DNA of 64,000 nt, taken from the NCBI GenBank assembly GCA_963677695.2, contig CAXXUJ010000002.1:496001-560000 (forward strand). The letters are read 5' to 3'. Position 1 is the first letter of the stretch. Each line of letters begins with the position of its first letter. Of this stretch, positions 51,486 to 60,014 are shown in pieces. Made by a program: the position numbers and the translations under genes. The notes under the pieces were generated by a model that searched no databases, had not been told where the DNA came from, and was given only the letters and a program-made list of their open reading frames with translations. The DNA is from SABI01 sp963677695 (lineage in GTDB: Bacteria > Spirochaetota > Spirochaetia > Sphaerochaetales > Sphaerochaetaceae).

Positions 51486-51949
51486 TGGCTAAGGATACCT
51501 ATCATCTTCTACAGAAGAATAAAAAAGCATATTTCAACTACGAAGTCGTTGAAGATCTCGAGTGCGGAATCTCGCTAGAGGGGACTGAAGTTAAATCGCT
51601 GAGAGCGAACAGATTCAGTTTCGGTGATTCCTATGTGAAGATCGTGAACGGCTCTCTCATTCTTGTCTCTCTCCATATCAGTTCCTATTCCCATGCATCC
51701 ATAGCGAACCATGAGATCGAACGGGACAGAAGACTTCTTGCCCACAAGGATGAGATTAAAAGAATACGAAGGAAGGTAGAAGAAAAGGGAATGACCCTTG
51801 TTCCTACCAAGATCTACCTGAAAGGCAACCTGGTGAAAGTCCAGGTAAGTCTCTGTCGAGGTAAGCAGGCCCACGACAAGCGTAACACGATAAAAGAACG
51901 TGATACGAAACGTGAAATGCGCAGAGAGATGAAGAATTACAACAGATAA
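51485..51949 (+). CDS. smpB: SsrA-binding protein SmpB
   Basis: A 154-residue SmpB that binds tmRNA and brings it into the A site of stalled ribosomes. Typical segments are NKKAYFNYEVVEDLECGISLEGTEVKSL, LLAHKDEIKRI, PTKIYLKGNLVKVQVSLCRGKQAHDKR and the basic C-terminal tail. I start at ATG 51485, overlapping the TAA of the previous gene; the GTG at 51479 would overlap more and has no better site. The tmRNA gene follows 58 bases later on the same strand. Confidence 0.96.
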   Translation: MAKDTYHLLQKNKKAYFNYEVVEDLECGISLEGTEVKSLRANRFSFGDSYVKIVNGSLILVSLHISSYSHASIANHEIERDRRLLAHKDEIKRIRRKVEEKGMTLVPTKIYLKGNLVKVQVSLCRGKQAHDKRNTIKERDTKREMRREMKNYNR

Positions 51950-52007
51950 GTTTCACGCTCTTGATTATTTTACTCAACAGACGTATATTCTTGTTGGATC
52001 CCCGAAA

Positions 52008-52376
52008 GGGGGTGTATTGGTTTCGACTGGCGGCAGATCATGCCAGTGGTCGCAGGCGGAGCGCCAACTCCTAAAACTAGCAAACAATTTAACTGCCAAG
52101 AAAGAAGACGAAGTCTTTGACGACGCAGAATACGCTCTTGCTGCTTAAGTAACAGCGTACAGGCATTACCGGCGCGGCTCCTAACCTGTGATGACCTGTA
52201 AAACTTTGGGGCTTACGTATTCGCCGACCGGGTGCGGACGCGGACATCTTACCGGTGTAGAGATGGTGACGGATGTTGCTGATCCGATCCACTCTCGAAA
52301 CACATGATCAGCAACTAAGCCTGTAGAAGCCATTGGGTGGCCCGTTAGGACGGGGGTTCGACTCCCCCCACCTCCA
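52008..52376 (+). ncRNA. ssrA: Transfer-messenger RNA (tmRNA)
   Basis: tmRNA rescues stalled ribosomes and tags the unfinished protein for destruction. The 5' end GGGGGTG (52008-52014) pairs with CACCTCC (52369-52375) as the acceptor stem, followed by A. TTGGTTTCGACTGG just after the 5' end and the T-arm GGGGG TTCGACT CCCCC (52352-52368) are diagnostic. The tag frame runs from GCC 52095 to TAA 52148 and reads AKKEDEVFDDAEYALAA. Length about 369 bases. No CCA is encoded after the discriminator under this folding; alternatively the terminal CCA is part of CTCCA. Confidence 0.96.
52095..52148 (+). other. tmRNA tag reading frame
   Basis: Seventeen codons plus TAA within ssrA, encoding AKKEDEVFDDAEYALAA. 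It ends in the YALAA degron typical for ClpXP. The resume codon GCC follows TAACT. The tag is longer than that of E. coli. Confidence 0.85.
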
Positions 52377-52391
52377 ATACTTCTTTAAGAG

Positions 52392-52436
52392 AACCTGTCT
52401 ATCCAAGGATACCTATCCGGATTGACAGGTTTTCTT
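52392..52436 (+). terminator. Rho-independent terminator of ssrA
   Basis: AACCTGTC (52392-52399) pairs with GACAGGTT (52424-52431), with nested ATCC/GGAT pairs inside, followed by TTTTCTT. It abuts the end of the convergent beta-barrel gene. Confidence 0.85.
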
Positions 52437-53850
52437 ATATCAACCCGACAGGTTTGATATTCACTCCGATTCGAACATAGGGGTCGAGTGCATGCTGATA
52501 CCTGAGTTCCCATCCAACAGATTCTGAAATGAAAAAAGCGTAAGTGATGCCGCCTGCGGCTTCAAGAGAATACATATACCCGTCCGATACCGAGTTCCCA
52601 CCAAGAGAGAATCTCCCTCCACCTTCAACGTGTACGATTGGAAACAGATTACTGTACACCTTATCTCTTACACCGATCCTATTCACTGCTGTCTGATACA
52701 CTCCCACGTGCTGAACACCTGCACTTATTGAAGCAAAAGGTTTTATAAGCATCACTGATTCATCGAGGCCATGCCATTCTATGCCTACATGCCATGAGCC
52801 GGTATTCTCCCTCATATTATAGTGTTCGTTTATAATTCTGCTGTAGAAGGAATCAGTAAAGACCACACTCATGTCCTGATTCAGGTCATAGTTCAAGGAG
52901 ATGGAGAACCTGGTCAAAGGAAGTAAAAAGGATAACGAGAATGAGAGAGGAAAGGGTTCTTCACCATTCTTGCTCGTAGAGAAAGAATCAGTTGTGATAC
53001 CGATACGGCCCCAGCTCCTCTGAGATTCAGGGAAATAGCGGCACGTCATCTCTATGATTCCCATTCGGATATTTACATCTGAATAGATACCACTTTCAGA
53101 TATCGCAGTAATACCATGGAGAATTGAATCATCATGAATAGAGATGTGATTGTACCCGATACCTATATCTATAAAACTATACGGTGATCTCAGGTAGATT
53201 CCCGCTGAAACAGCAGTCTCATACCCTTCGATATATCTATATTTCTGATCAAACACGATCGAATCAACGAAGAAGGATTCTACTTCTCTGACGACATGGT
53301 TCGATACCTGATACGTCATCATGATCTCATTAGTATAGGCAGAATCATACGGAAGCAGCACCAAAGGAATATTTCTCATTTCGTGATACCTGTTCTGCAG
53401 GTCCTGAAGACCGAGATTTCCCACCGCAGTGCCTCCTGCAGCTGCTGAAGTATTCAGCTGAACATCTTCAAACAATTGATATGAAAAACGGTACCCAAGC
53501 ATTGCTGTAAGTGTATCGTATCTTTCGGTGAGCACTGTTTCGTTCCCGCGGAGCGTGAATCCATTAAGATCGATTTCTGCCTTCCATGTATCATCGAGAA
53601 AGAAAGAGAGGTCTACACCGTACGATCTGATATCATCTGCATTATCACCGAAGCCAAGCGTTATCGAATCATTGGAAGTTCCTGCTGAAACATGAACTTG
53701 CTCATTACTGTAGAGGCTGGAGGAAACGGCGAGGGTGTAGAGAAGCAGGAACACAAGGATTGGGGAGTAAGCTGGATTGGGATATAATCTGCTGAAGTCT
53801 CTTGTGTTTCCAGATGATACCAAAACTCTCCTGCCTCCACGTTCAGACAT
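52435..53850 (-). CDS. Exported beta-barrel-like protein of unknown function
   Basis: A 471-residue protein I do not recognise. A hydrophobic segment (SPILVFLLLYTLAVSSSLYS) ends in what looks like a signal peptidase site near residue 48. The rest alternates polar and hydrophobic residues and is rich in Tyr, Ser, Gly and Asn, with repeated patterns such as FSISLNYDLNQDMSVVF, as in outer membrane barrels. The start is uncertain: ATG 53850 has no ribosome binding site and leaves a long basic N-region, while a TTG nine codons in follows GGAGGCAGGAG closely and would give a better signal peptide. It is convergent with ssrA and divergent from the DUF362 gene. Confidence 0.65.
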   Translation of the reverse strand: MSERGGRRVLVSSGNTRDFSRLYPNPAYSPILVFLLLYTLAVSSSLYSNEQVHVSAGTSNDSITLGFGDNADDIRSYGVDLSFFLDDTWKAEIDLNGFTLRGNETVLTERYDTLTAMLGYRFSYQLFEDVQLNTSAAAGGTAVGNLGLQDLQNRYHEMRNIPLVLLPYDSAYTNEIMMTYQVSNHVVREVESFFVDSIVFDQKYRYIEGYETAVSAGIYLRSPYSFIDIGIGYNHISIHDDSILHGITAISESGIYSDVNIRMGIIEMTCRYFPESQRSWGRIGITTDSFSTSKNGEEPFPLSFSLSFLLPLTRFSISLNYDLNQDMSVVFTDSFYSRIINEHYNMRENTGSWHVGIEWHGLDESVMLIKPFASISAGVQHVGVYQTAVNRIGVRDKVYSNLFPIVHVEGGGRFSLGGNSVSDGYMYSLEAAGGITYAFFISESVGWELRYQHALDPYVRIGVNIKPVGLI

Positions 53851-53975
53851 ACGTATGAATGCTGAAAGGATAATTGGTGATCATTAAAATAACGTGAGAG
53901 TTGTATAAGATTTTCTTTATTTATTTTTATGCTCAGCACATGAAACAATTTATCGGGAAAATTATGATAATCAGG

Positions 53976-54004
53976 TTTCTTAAAGGCTCTTCATTCTTTA
54001 TAAT
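53976..54004 (+). promoter_or_regulatory. Candidate promoter for the DUF362 ferredoxin gene
   Basis: TTTCTT at 53976-53981, 17-base spacer, perfect TATAAT at 53999-54004. The -35 is weak. The leader would be about 27 bases and contains GGAGG. Confidence 0.4.
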
Positions 54005-54036
54005 CAATTGTATACACGTGTGGAGGATAATGACTC

Positions 54037-55143
54037 ATGGGAACATCTAAGGTCTATGTTACGGACATGCATACCACTGGAGAGATGAACCTTCTTCAGA
54101 AACTGGAAAGGCTCATCAAGAAAGCGGGAATCGATACGATCGACTTTGACAACAAGTATGTAGCGATCAAGCTGCATGTCGGAGAACCGGGCAACCTTGC
54201 CTTCCTGAGACCGAACTACTCAAAAGTCGTCGCTGATTATGTGAAACGACTGGGAGGAAAACCTTTTGTCACCGACTGTGCCACGCTCTATGTGGGAGGA
54301 AGAAAGAATGCTCTCGATCATCTGGACAGCGCCTATGCCAATGGGTATAACCCGTTCCAGACAGGAGTGCATACTATTATCGCCGACGGTTTGAAGGGAA
54401 CTTCAGAAACATTGGTCAAGGTGAAGAACGGGGTGTACGTCACCGAAGCGAAAATTGGGGCAGCTATCATGGATGCAGATATAGTGATCTCCCTCACCCA
54501 CTTCAAAGGTCATGAGATGGCCGGCTTCGGTGGTGCCCTCAAGAATCTTGGGATGGGAAGCGGTTCCCGTGCCGGAAAGATGGAGATGCACAGTGCAGGA
54601 AAACCCTATGTTGAGCAGATGCTCTGTATCGGCTGTGCAAAGTGTGCAAAGAACTGTGCTCATGACGCAATAACCCTCACTCAGAAGAAAGCGTTCATCG
54701 ATCATGATATCTGTGTCGGCTGCGGACGATGTATCGGTGTGTGCCCGGCAGATGCTGTCATGCCGGGAAGGGATGAAGCGAATGATATTCTGAACTGTAA
54801 GATTGCCGAGTACACCAAAGCGGTCATTCAGGACAGACCTCACTTCCATATTTCCCTCGTCATCGATGTATCACCCTACTGTGACTGTCACAGTGAGAAT
54901 GATATCCCGATCGTTCCCGATGTAGGGATGTACGCATCTTTCGACCCTATTGCACTCGATAAGGCATGTGCCGATGCAGTGAATGCGCAGCCCACCATTT
55001 CAGGCTCTGTGCTTGAAAAGCATGGTCATGCACACTGCGATCATTTCACCGATGTGTCTCCAGAGACCAACTGGATCTCGGCACTTGAACATGGAGAGAA
55101 GATCGGTATCGGTACCATGCAGTACGAACTCATCGAAGTCTGA
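54037..55143 (+). CDS. DUF362 domain protein with two 4Fe-4S ferredoxin motifs
   Basis: A 368-residue cytosolic iron-sulfur protein. The DUF362 part is seen in KVYVTDMHTTGEMNLLQKL, KLHVGEPGNLAFLRP and DIVISLTHFKGHEMAGFGGALKNLGMG. A ferredoxin insert of two clusters follows at about residues 195-235 (CIGCAKCAKNC and CVGCGRCIGVC), then the rest of DUF362 (ISLVIDVSPYCDCH and SFDPIALDKACADAVN). The family is presumed redox-active or electron-carrying, but no reaction is assigned to my knowledge. The start ATG 54037 has GGAGG about 10 bases upstream. Stand-alone gene with its own promoter candidate. Confidence 0.85.
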   Translation: MGTSKVYVTDMHTTGEMNLLQKLERLIKKAGIDTIDFDNKYVAIKLHVGEPGNLAFLRPNYSKVVADYVKRLGGKPFVTDCATLYVGGRKNALDHLDSAYANGYNPFQTGVHTIIADGLKGTSETLVKVKNGVYVTEAKIGAAIMDADIVISLTHFKGHEMAGFGGALKNLGMGSGSRAGKMEMHSAGKPYVEQMLCIGCAKCAKNCAHDAITLTQKKAFIDHDICVGCGRCIGVCPADAVMPGRDEANDILNCKIAEYTKAVIQDRPHFHISLVIDVSPYCDCHSENDIPIVPDVGMYASFDPIALDKACADAVNAQPTISGSVLEKHGHAHCDHFTDVSPETNWISALEHGEKIGIGTMQYELIEV

Positions 55144-55268
55144 TTCCCCTTCCAAGTTGAATTGCATGCCCGGTGACTACCTGTGTTGCCGGGTAATTCT
55201 TTCTTACCTGATGAATTTTTCCCTTTACCCGCTTGAATTATTCTAGGGAACATGTCTACAGTTTTCCT

Positions 55269-56237
55269 ATGATTCTTTCAATACTTGCAGTTCTCGCTGG
55301 GCTTCTCATACTCCTCTATTCAGCCGATATCTTCGTTGAAGGAGCCTCCGGTACTGCCAAACACTTCAAGGTCTCTCCACTCATCATCGGTATCGTGATT
55401 GTCGGCTTCGGGTCCTCCGCCCCGGAAATGGTGGTATCGGTTGTCGCCGCTATCGGAGGTAATCCGGGAATCGCGCTGGGAAATGCTTATGGCTCGAATA
55501 TAGCGAATATCGCATTGATACTCGGGTTCACCGCTATTTTGACCCCAATCCTGTTTTCAAGCAGGATTCTTCATAAGGAACTGCCGTTTCTCGTCCTCAT
55601 CACCATCTTTTCGTACTTTCTCATCCGTGACCTACTCATTTCACGACTAGACGGTATACTCCTCCTCGCTGCTTTTTCCCTGTTCATGATGTGGACCGTT
55701 TATCAGGCGAAAAAACAACCGGATGATGCAGTAGCTGAGGAAATTGAATCAGAACATAAGGAGATAGGACTGAAGAAATCTCTATTCTTCATCATTCTCG
55801 GCGGTATCCTCCTTGTTATTTCCTCACGCATACTTGTCTGGGGAGCGGTGAGGATCACTACTGCGCTCGAAGTCTCAGAAGTTGTTACGGGTCTGACTGT
55901 CGTCGCCTTCGGCACCTCACTTCCAGAACTTGCAAGCTGCATATCTGCTGTGAAAAAGAAAGAGGATGATATTGCATTGGGGAATATTATTGGCTCTTAT
56001 ATATTCAATTCACTGCTTGTTGTCGGCCTGGCCTCAACTATCGCACCGATAGAGGTCGATAAGGAGATTATTACAAGGGATTTCATTCTGATGGGAGCTC
56101 TTACCCTCAGTCTGTTCGTTGTCGGTTACAGCTGGAAAAAAGGTATAGGTAGGATAAACCGGGTGGAAGGAAGTATCCTTACCCTTACCTATATTGGTTA
56201 TATCATCTACCTTGTTGTCGGGGTGGTTGCTGCCTAA
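55269..56237 (+). CDS. Calcium/sodium (CaCA family) cation exchanger
   Basis: A 322-residue membrane antiporter of the Ca2+/cation superfamily, YrbG-like. It has the two inverted alpha repeats: GFGSSAPEMVVSVVAA with GNAYGSNIANIALILG in the first half, and VVAFGTSLPELASCISA with GNIIGSYIFNSLLVVG in the second. The acidic and Ser/Thr residues in these bind the cation. About ten membrane helices are predicted. ATG 55269 is preferred as it begins at the first helix; a TTG at 55233 is in frame but not better supported. Its stop overlaps the end of the convergent D-amino-acid enzyme gene by 4 bases. Confidence 0.9.
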   Translation: MILSILAVLAGLLILLYSADIFVEGASGTAKHFKVSPLIIGIVIVGFGSSAPEMVVSVVAAIGGNPGIALGNAYGSNIANIALILGFTAILTPILFSSRILHKELPFLVLITIFSYFLIRDLLISRLDGILLLAAFSLFMMWTVYQAKKQPDDAVAEEIESEHKEIGLKKSLFFIILGGILLVISSRILVWGAVRITTALEVSEVVTGLTVVAFGTSLPELASCISAVKKKEDDIALGNIIGSYIFNSLLVVGLASTIAPIEVDKEIITRDFILMGALTLSLFVVGYSWKKGIGRINRVEGSILTLTYIGYIIYLVVGVVAA

Positions 56238-57352
56238 CTGCTCATGCCTCGAGCATCAACCTTTAATTTCTGAATAACACGCATACCGTTCACGATATAG
56301 AAATGGTCAAAGAGATTCACTACGGGACAGATATGGTTTGGAACAACCCTGAAGATATCCCCTACGGATATCTGTCTGGCAAATTCTTCATGTTCTATAA
56401 CTGCATGCTCATCATACAGCTGTGTGATATGAACATCTTCCATACCAAACACACAGCCAAGTCCCGGGGTCCTGCAGATACCTGTGTCCCGACTCTGGAG
56501 TGTAAGAGCTTTTGCACCGCTGTCACCGACAACACGGCTTGAAGAAGGTTTTGAAATGACGTGGGTGAGCACTGTTGCTGCGCAGACGCTGCAGTCATTA
56601 ATAGCCTTGGCCTGCCCTACATCCATATAGACATAGGTTCCAGGTCTGATTTCAGTTATAACCTTGTTAAGCTTCTCTCCTCTCGCAACGGCGGCAAGGA
56701 TTGAGGGGGTCGATCCGATCGACACTCTTTCCAGTTCCATATTCATAGAGGAAGCGAGGGAAACATATTGAGCCATGACAGATTGGGAGTCACGAAAAAT
56801 CTCAATCACCTCATCCTGTGTTTCCGCATGGTAGGCATGCCCCTCATGGGAAAAGATCCCTTTCAGTGAAAGATGCTGTGATGAAGAGATATAGTTGACG
56901 AGTATCTTAAACATATCATCATCACAGATACCTGTCCTGTTGTCCCCTGTATCGATCTCGATAAGAACACGGGCAGGAGATGCTTCAGAGAAAAATACCT
57001 CTGCTGCTTTTAAACCTTCAAGAGAATCTACGGCAAAGCTAATATTACATCCATTTCCCTGAAGAGCGGCAATCTTTTCGAGGTTTCTGGGTGTCACGAT
57101 CTCACTTGAGATGAATAAGTTATCAAAGCCGTCTTCAGCGAAGACTTCAGCTTCGCTTACCTTTGCGACAGTCAATCCCACTGCACCTGCATTGCGCTGC
57201 TGACGTGCAATGTAGGTGCTCTTGTGAGTCTTGATATGGGGACGCAGAAACACTCCCCAGTCATTCGCAAGGTTCTGCATGTTCTGAATGTTCATCCTCA
57301 TGATATGTTCTTCAATGAGGAGAGCAGGCGTTTCAAGTTCGAGAAGATCCAT
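56234..57352 (-). CDS. PLP-dependent D-amino-acid enzyme, alanine racemase fold (D-serine dehydratase / D-threonine aldolase type)
   Basis: A 372-residue type III PLP enzyme. The N-terminus MDLLELETPALLIEEHIM and the PLP-binding LRPHIKTHKS (Lys of the Schiff base) are typical. The C-terminal domain carries NHICPVVNL, where His and Cys form the metal site of the DSD1-type D-serine dehydratases and D-threonine aldolases. It thus probably cleaves or deaminates a D-hydroxy amino acid; which one cannot be read from sequence. I start at ATG 57352, with AAGGG 6 bases upstream, 10 bases after the previous gene's stop. Confidence 0.85.
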   Translation of the reverse strand: MDLLELETPALLIEEHIMRMNIQNMQNLANDWGVFLRPHIKTHKSTYIARQQRNAGAVGLTVAKVSEAEVFAEDGFDNLFISSEIVTPRNLEKIAALQGNGCNISFAVDSLEGLKAAEVFFSEASPARVLIEIDTGDNRTGICDDDMFKILVNYISSSQHLSLKGIFSHEGHAYHAETQDEVIEIFRDSQSVMAQYVSLASSMNMELERVSIGSTPSILAAVARGEKLNKVITEIRPGTYVYMDVGQAKAINDCSVCAATVLTHVISKPSSSRVVGDSGAKALTLQSRDTGICRTPGLGCVFGMEDVHITQLYDEHAVIEHEEFARQISVGDIFRVVPNHICPVVNLFDHFYIVNGMRVIQKLKVDARGMSS

Positions 57353-57362
57353 CTGATACCCT

Positions 57363-58130
57363 TTACGGTCTGAACGAAATATTGACCCCAAGGCTTGCTG
57401 CACGACCGGAGGAATCGAAGATATCAAGTACTCTCAGGTCTGCCATTACATAGGTATCTTTGATGAACTCGATCGGGAGCAGTCTTAATCCGAAATTGAG
57501 AAGTCCACGGTCAGTGGCATCACCACCGCTCGGATCAACAGAATAACTCACATTACCGAAATCGATGACGAGCGAGAGCATCTCACCGAGGTTATCGTAG
57601 AAAAGAGGTGTCTCGAAAGACATTCCGAAATCGACATTGGAGGTGAGTGGGTTTGAAAAAGTATATCCAAGATACACTGTCGTATTCGTAGGATAATCAA
57701 GCAGTCTTGATTCGAATGTACCGGCAAATCCGGCCTGTCCGGCCCAATCAACGCTCGTATCGAGATCAATTGCCTGTCCATTCAGGATGAAACCAAAGTC
57801 AGTCCCCTCTGTCTGAAGGAATCTCCACTTGGCCTGAAGGATGAGATCTACGTCAGCTCCGATATCAGCTGCGAAGGCCCCCTCGAAATCTTCAAGAAAT
57901 CCTATCTGCATGAACGGAATATGAGAGAATCCCGTACTGCTGTACATGATACTGTAACCTGTTGTGACCGCAGGATTTTCCGGGGTATCAACAGGAGAAG
58001 CGGAAGGAACAACAATGGAACCTGTCGTCCCGGCCATGGTGGTATTACCGACAGCTGCACTCAGCATCATAGGTATGATACTGCCGATGATAACGAGAAT
58101 AAAGAACATTCTTTTCTGTGTACTTTTCAT
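57363..58130 (-). CDS. Exported protein, probable outer membrane beta-barrel
   Basis: A 255-residue protein of unknown function. A clear signal peptide (KRMFFILVIIGSIIPMMLSAAVG) precedes a mature part of alternating beta strands: TTGSIVVPSASPV, TVYLGYTFSNPL, VDFGMSFETPLFY and the ending RAASLGVNISFRP. These suggest a small barrel of about 230 residues. GGGGAGG lies just upstream of ATG 58130. It is followed 10 bases later by the D-amino-acid enzyme gene, with which it seems co-transcribed. I cannot link it to a named family. Confidence 0.65.
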   Translation of the reverse strand: MKSTQKRMFFILVIIGSIIPMMLSAAVGNTTMAGTTGSIVVPSASPVDTPENPAVTTGYSIMYSSTGFSHIPFMQIGFLEDFEGAFAADIGADVDLILQAKWRFLQTEGTDFGFILNGQAIDLDTSVDWAGQAGFAGTFESRLLDYPTNTTVYLGYTFSNPLTSNVDFGMSFETPLFYDNLGEMLSLVIDFGNVSYSVDPSGGDATDRGLLNFGLRLLPIEFIKDTYVMADLRVLDIFDSSGRAASLGVNISFRP

Positions 58131-58278
58131 GCAATCCTCCCCTTTCTATTTAAATACATGATACACGATATCAAAGGCGGCGTACAGCAAGATATACAAA
58201 GAAAATCGGAAGAGAAAAGAAGAGATACGCTGTTAAAACGCTGTTGCGTACAGAAGAGCTTTTAGATAGAGTGAGACC

Positions 58279-58674
58279 ATGTACATAACTTTACAGATAC
58301 ACACAGAAAGAGAAGGGTTTACCGATATCACGGAAAAAGTTCAGAAAATTGTACGGGGAATGAATGTAACAGAAGGGATCTGTACCATATTCACACCGCA
58401 CACGACCTGTGGCGTTACACTGAACGAGAATGCTGATCCTGATGTGCAGCACGACCTGCGCATCAGCTTTTCAGAAGCCTTTCCTATAGATAGAAGATTC
58501 CGTCATATGGAAGGGAATTCGCATGCCCATGCCCGCTCTTCCGCCATGGGTTCATCAGCAACCGTCATTATAGAAGATGGAAAAATCGTCCTCGGCATCT
58601 GGCAGGGAATCTACCTTGTAGAATTTGATGGACCGAGGACGAGAAACGTACTGGTGAAGTGTATTGCCGGGTAA
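58279..58674 (+). CDS. YjbQ family protein (UPF0047)
   Basis: A 131-residue YjbQ-type protein, small, cytosolic, probably trimeric. TPHTTCGVTLNENADPDV, the paired His in NSHAHARSSAMG and IWQGIYLVEFDGPR are the family signatures. Members show weak thiamine-phosphate synthase activity in vitro; the biological role is unsettled. It is convergent with the permease gene (2-base gap). A single gene with no obvious partners. Confidence 0.9.
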   Translation: MYITLQIHTEREGFTDITEKVQKIVRGMNVTEGICTIFTPHTTCGVTLNENADPDVQHDLRISFSEAFPIDRRFRHMEGNSHAHARSSAMGSSATVIIEDGKIVLGIWQGIYLVEFDGPRTRNVLVKCIAG

Positions 58675-58676
58675 GG

Positions 58677-59909
58677 CTACTTCACCTTATGAGGTTTGAG
58701 AATCGCATTCAGGATCACACCGAAGAGAGCTGCAAGACCAAGACCTGAGAGTTCAATAGGACCGATTGAAATCGAGGCGCCTCCGAGACCGAGTACGAGC
58801 ATAGCTGCGCTGATAATAAGCATTCTCGGATTGGACAGGTTCACTTTCGCATCAACCATGTTCTTGATACCGATTGAAGAAATCATTCCAAAGAGGAGAA
58901 TACTTATTCCGCCGATAACGGGTGCAGGTATAGTTGCAATGAGTGCCGTAAACTTCGGAATAAGGGAGAGACAGATCGCAAATACCGCCGCTATTCTCAT
59001 GATGACAGGATTTTTCGCACCGGTCAGAGCTACAGCTCCGGTATTCTCTGAATAGGTGGTGTTCGCTGGTCCACCGATGAACGCTGAAAGGGAAGTTGCG
59101 ATACCATCTCCGATAAGTGTTCTATGGATACCCGGGTCATCGATGAAGTCCTTCTCCACTACATTACTGATAGCAAGAATATCACCGAAGTGCTCAACCA
59201 TGGTAACGATTGCTATGGGAAGAATGATAGAAATTGCCTTCACTGAGAACGATGGAGTCTGGAAGGCGGGGAGCCCGAACCAGGCTGCGTCCTTCACGGC
59301 GGTGAAATCTGTTGTCCCGAGAATTGTTGCAAAAATATATCCTGCGATGAGGGAAAGAAGGACAGGGAGATTGCTCGCGAACTTCCACCCGAACCGTTCG
59401 AAATATATTTTAACAAACACCCCTGCGACGAATGTGAAGATGGCGATAAGCCATGCGAGATTCGTTGAGATATCAGGTGAGTTCGTTCCGTTCGCATTGC
59501 TTATTGCAACCGGAGCGAGGATGAGACCGATCATGATAATCATAGGTCCTGTAACATGAGCTGGAAGGATATCGTGAAGTTTATGGGCACCCACGTACTT
59601 GAAGATAATCGCTACGATGATATAGAGGAATCCTGCAATGAATATACCTCCGAGTGCGTAGCTTATATCCCCTTCAGCAGCTGTCACTGCGATGATACCG
59701 GGGATGAACGCAAAGGAACTTCCCAGAAAGACAGGCACCTTGAATTTTGTGACGGCATGAAATATCAGAGTACCCACACCTGCGGCAAACAGGGCTACAG
59801 CGATATCTAGACCGGTAAGAATCGGTACGAGCACCGTAGCGCCGAACATAACAAAGGTGTGCTGAAGTCCGAGGACCACAGTTTTACCATCAATCTTTTC
59901 TCTTTTCAC
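58677..59909 (-). CDS. Uracil/xanthine permease (NCS2 family, UraA-like)
   Basis: A 410-residue NCS2 nucleobase:cation symporter of about 14 membrane segments. LGLQHTFVMFGATVLVPILTGL, PVFLGSSFAFIPG, TMVEHFGDILAISNVV and GPANTTYSENTGAVALTG are family blocks; the last resembles uracil rather than xanthine carriers. The start is GTG 59909, 5 bases after AGGAGG. It has its own promoter (59986-60014) with a dyad at the start site, suggesting regulation. Substrate is inferred. Confidence 0.88.
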   Translation of the reverse strand: MKREKIDGKTVVLGLQHTFVMFGATVLVPILTGLDIAVALFAAGVGTLIFHAVTKFKVPVFLGSSFAFIPGIIAVTAAEGDISYALGGIFIAGFLYIIVAIIFKYVGAHKLHDILPAHVTGPMIIMIGLILAPVAISNANGTNSPDISTNLAWLIAIFTFVAGVFVKIYFERFGWKFASNLPVLLSLIAGYIFATILGTTDFTAVKDAAWFGLPAFQTPSFSVKAISIILPIAIVTMVEHFGDILAISNVVEKDFIDDPGIHRTLIGDGIATSLSAFIGGPANTTYSENTGAVALTGAKNPVIMRIAAVFAICLSLIPKFTALIATIPAPVIGGISILLFGMISSIGIKNMVDAKVNLSNPRMLIISAAMLVLGLGGASISIGPIELSGLGLAALFGVILNAILKPHKVK

Positions 59910-59969
59910 GAGAACCTCCTAAATATGTATCCATGACATGGGAAAACCACACATCAGCGTATAGTTATC

Positions 59970-59985
59970 CTTACTTTAGTGTAAG
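59970..59985. promoter_or_regulatory. Dyad at the permease transcription start (candidate operator)
   Basis: CTTAC-N6-GTAAG directly downstream of the -10 hexamer of the permease promoter, over the predicted start site. The position suits a repressor binding site; it could also be a small 5' hairpin. Confidence 0.3.
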
Positions 59986-60014
59986 ATTATACAATTGTTA
60001 TGTAATCATGTGTA
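59986..60014 (-). promoter_or_regulatory. Sigma-70 promoter for the uracil/xanthine permease
   Basis: On the minus strand TACACA (60014-60009), 17-base spacer, perfect TATAAT (59991-59986). The predicted start near 59979 gives a 70-base leader. Confidence 0.55.

Noticed and set aside
52089..52292. 67-codon minus-strand frame within the tmRNA
   Set aside because: It is a by-product of the tmRNA sequence; no ribosome binding site.
53661..53948. 95-codon minus-strand frame upstream of and overlapping the beta-barrel gene
   Set aside because: Out of frame with the longer gene, no homology pattern, no ribosome binding site.
55165..55205. Dyad CCCGG...CCGGG after the DUF362 gene as a terminator
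   Set aside because: Only 5 paired bases, a loop of 15 and no real T-run; too weak to annotate.
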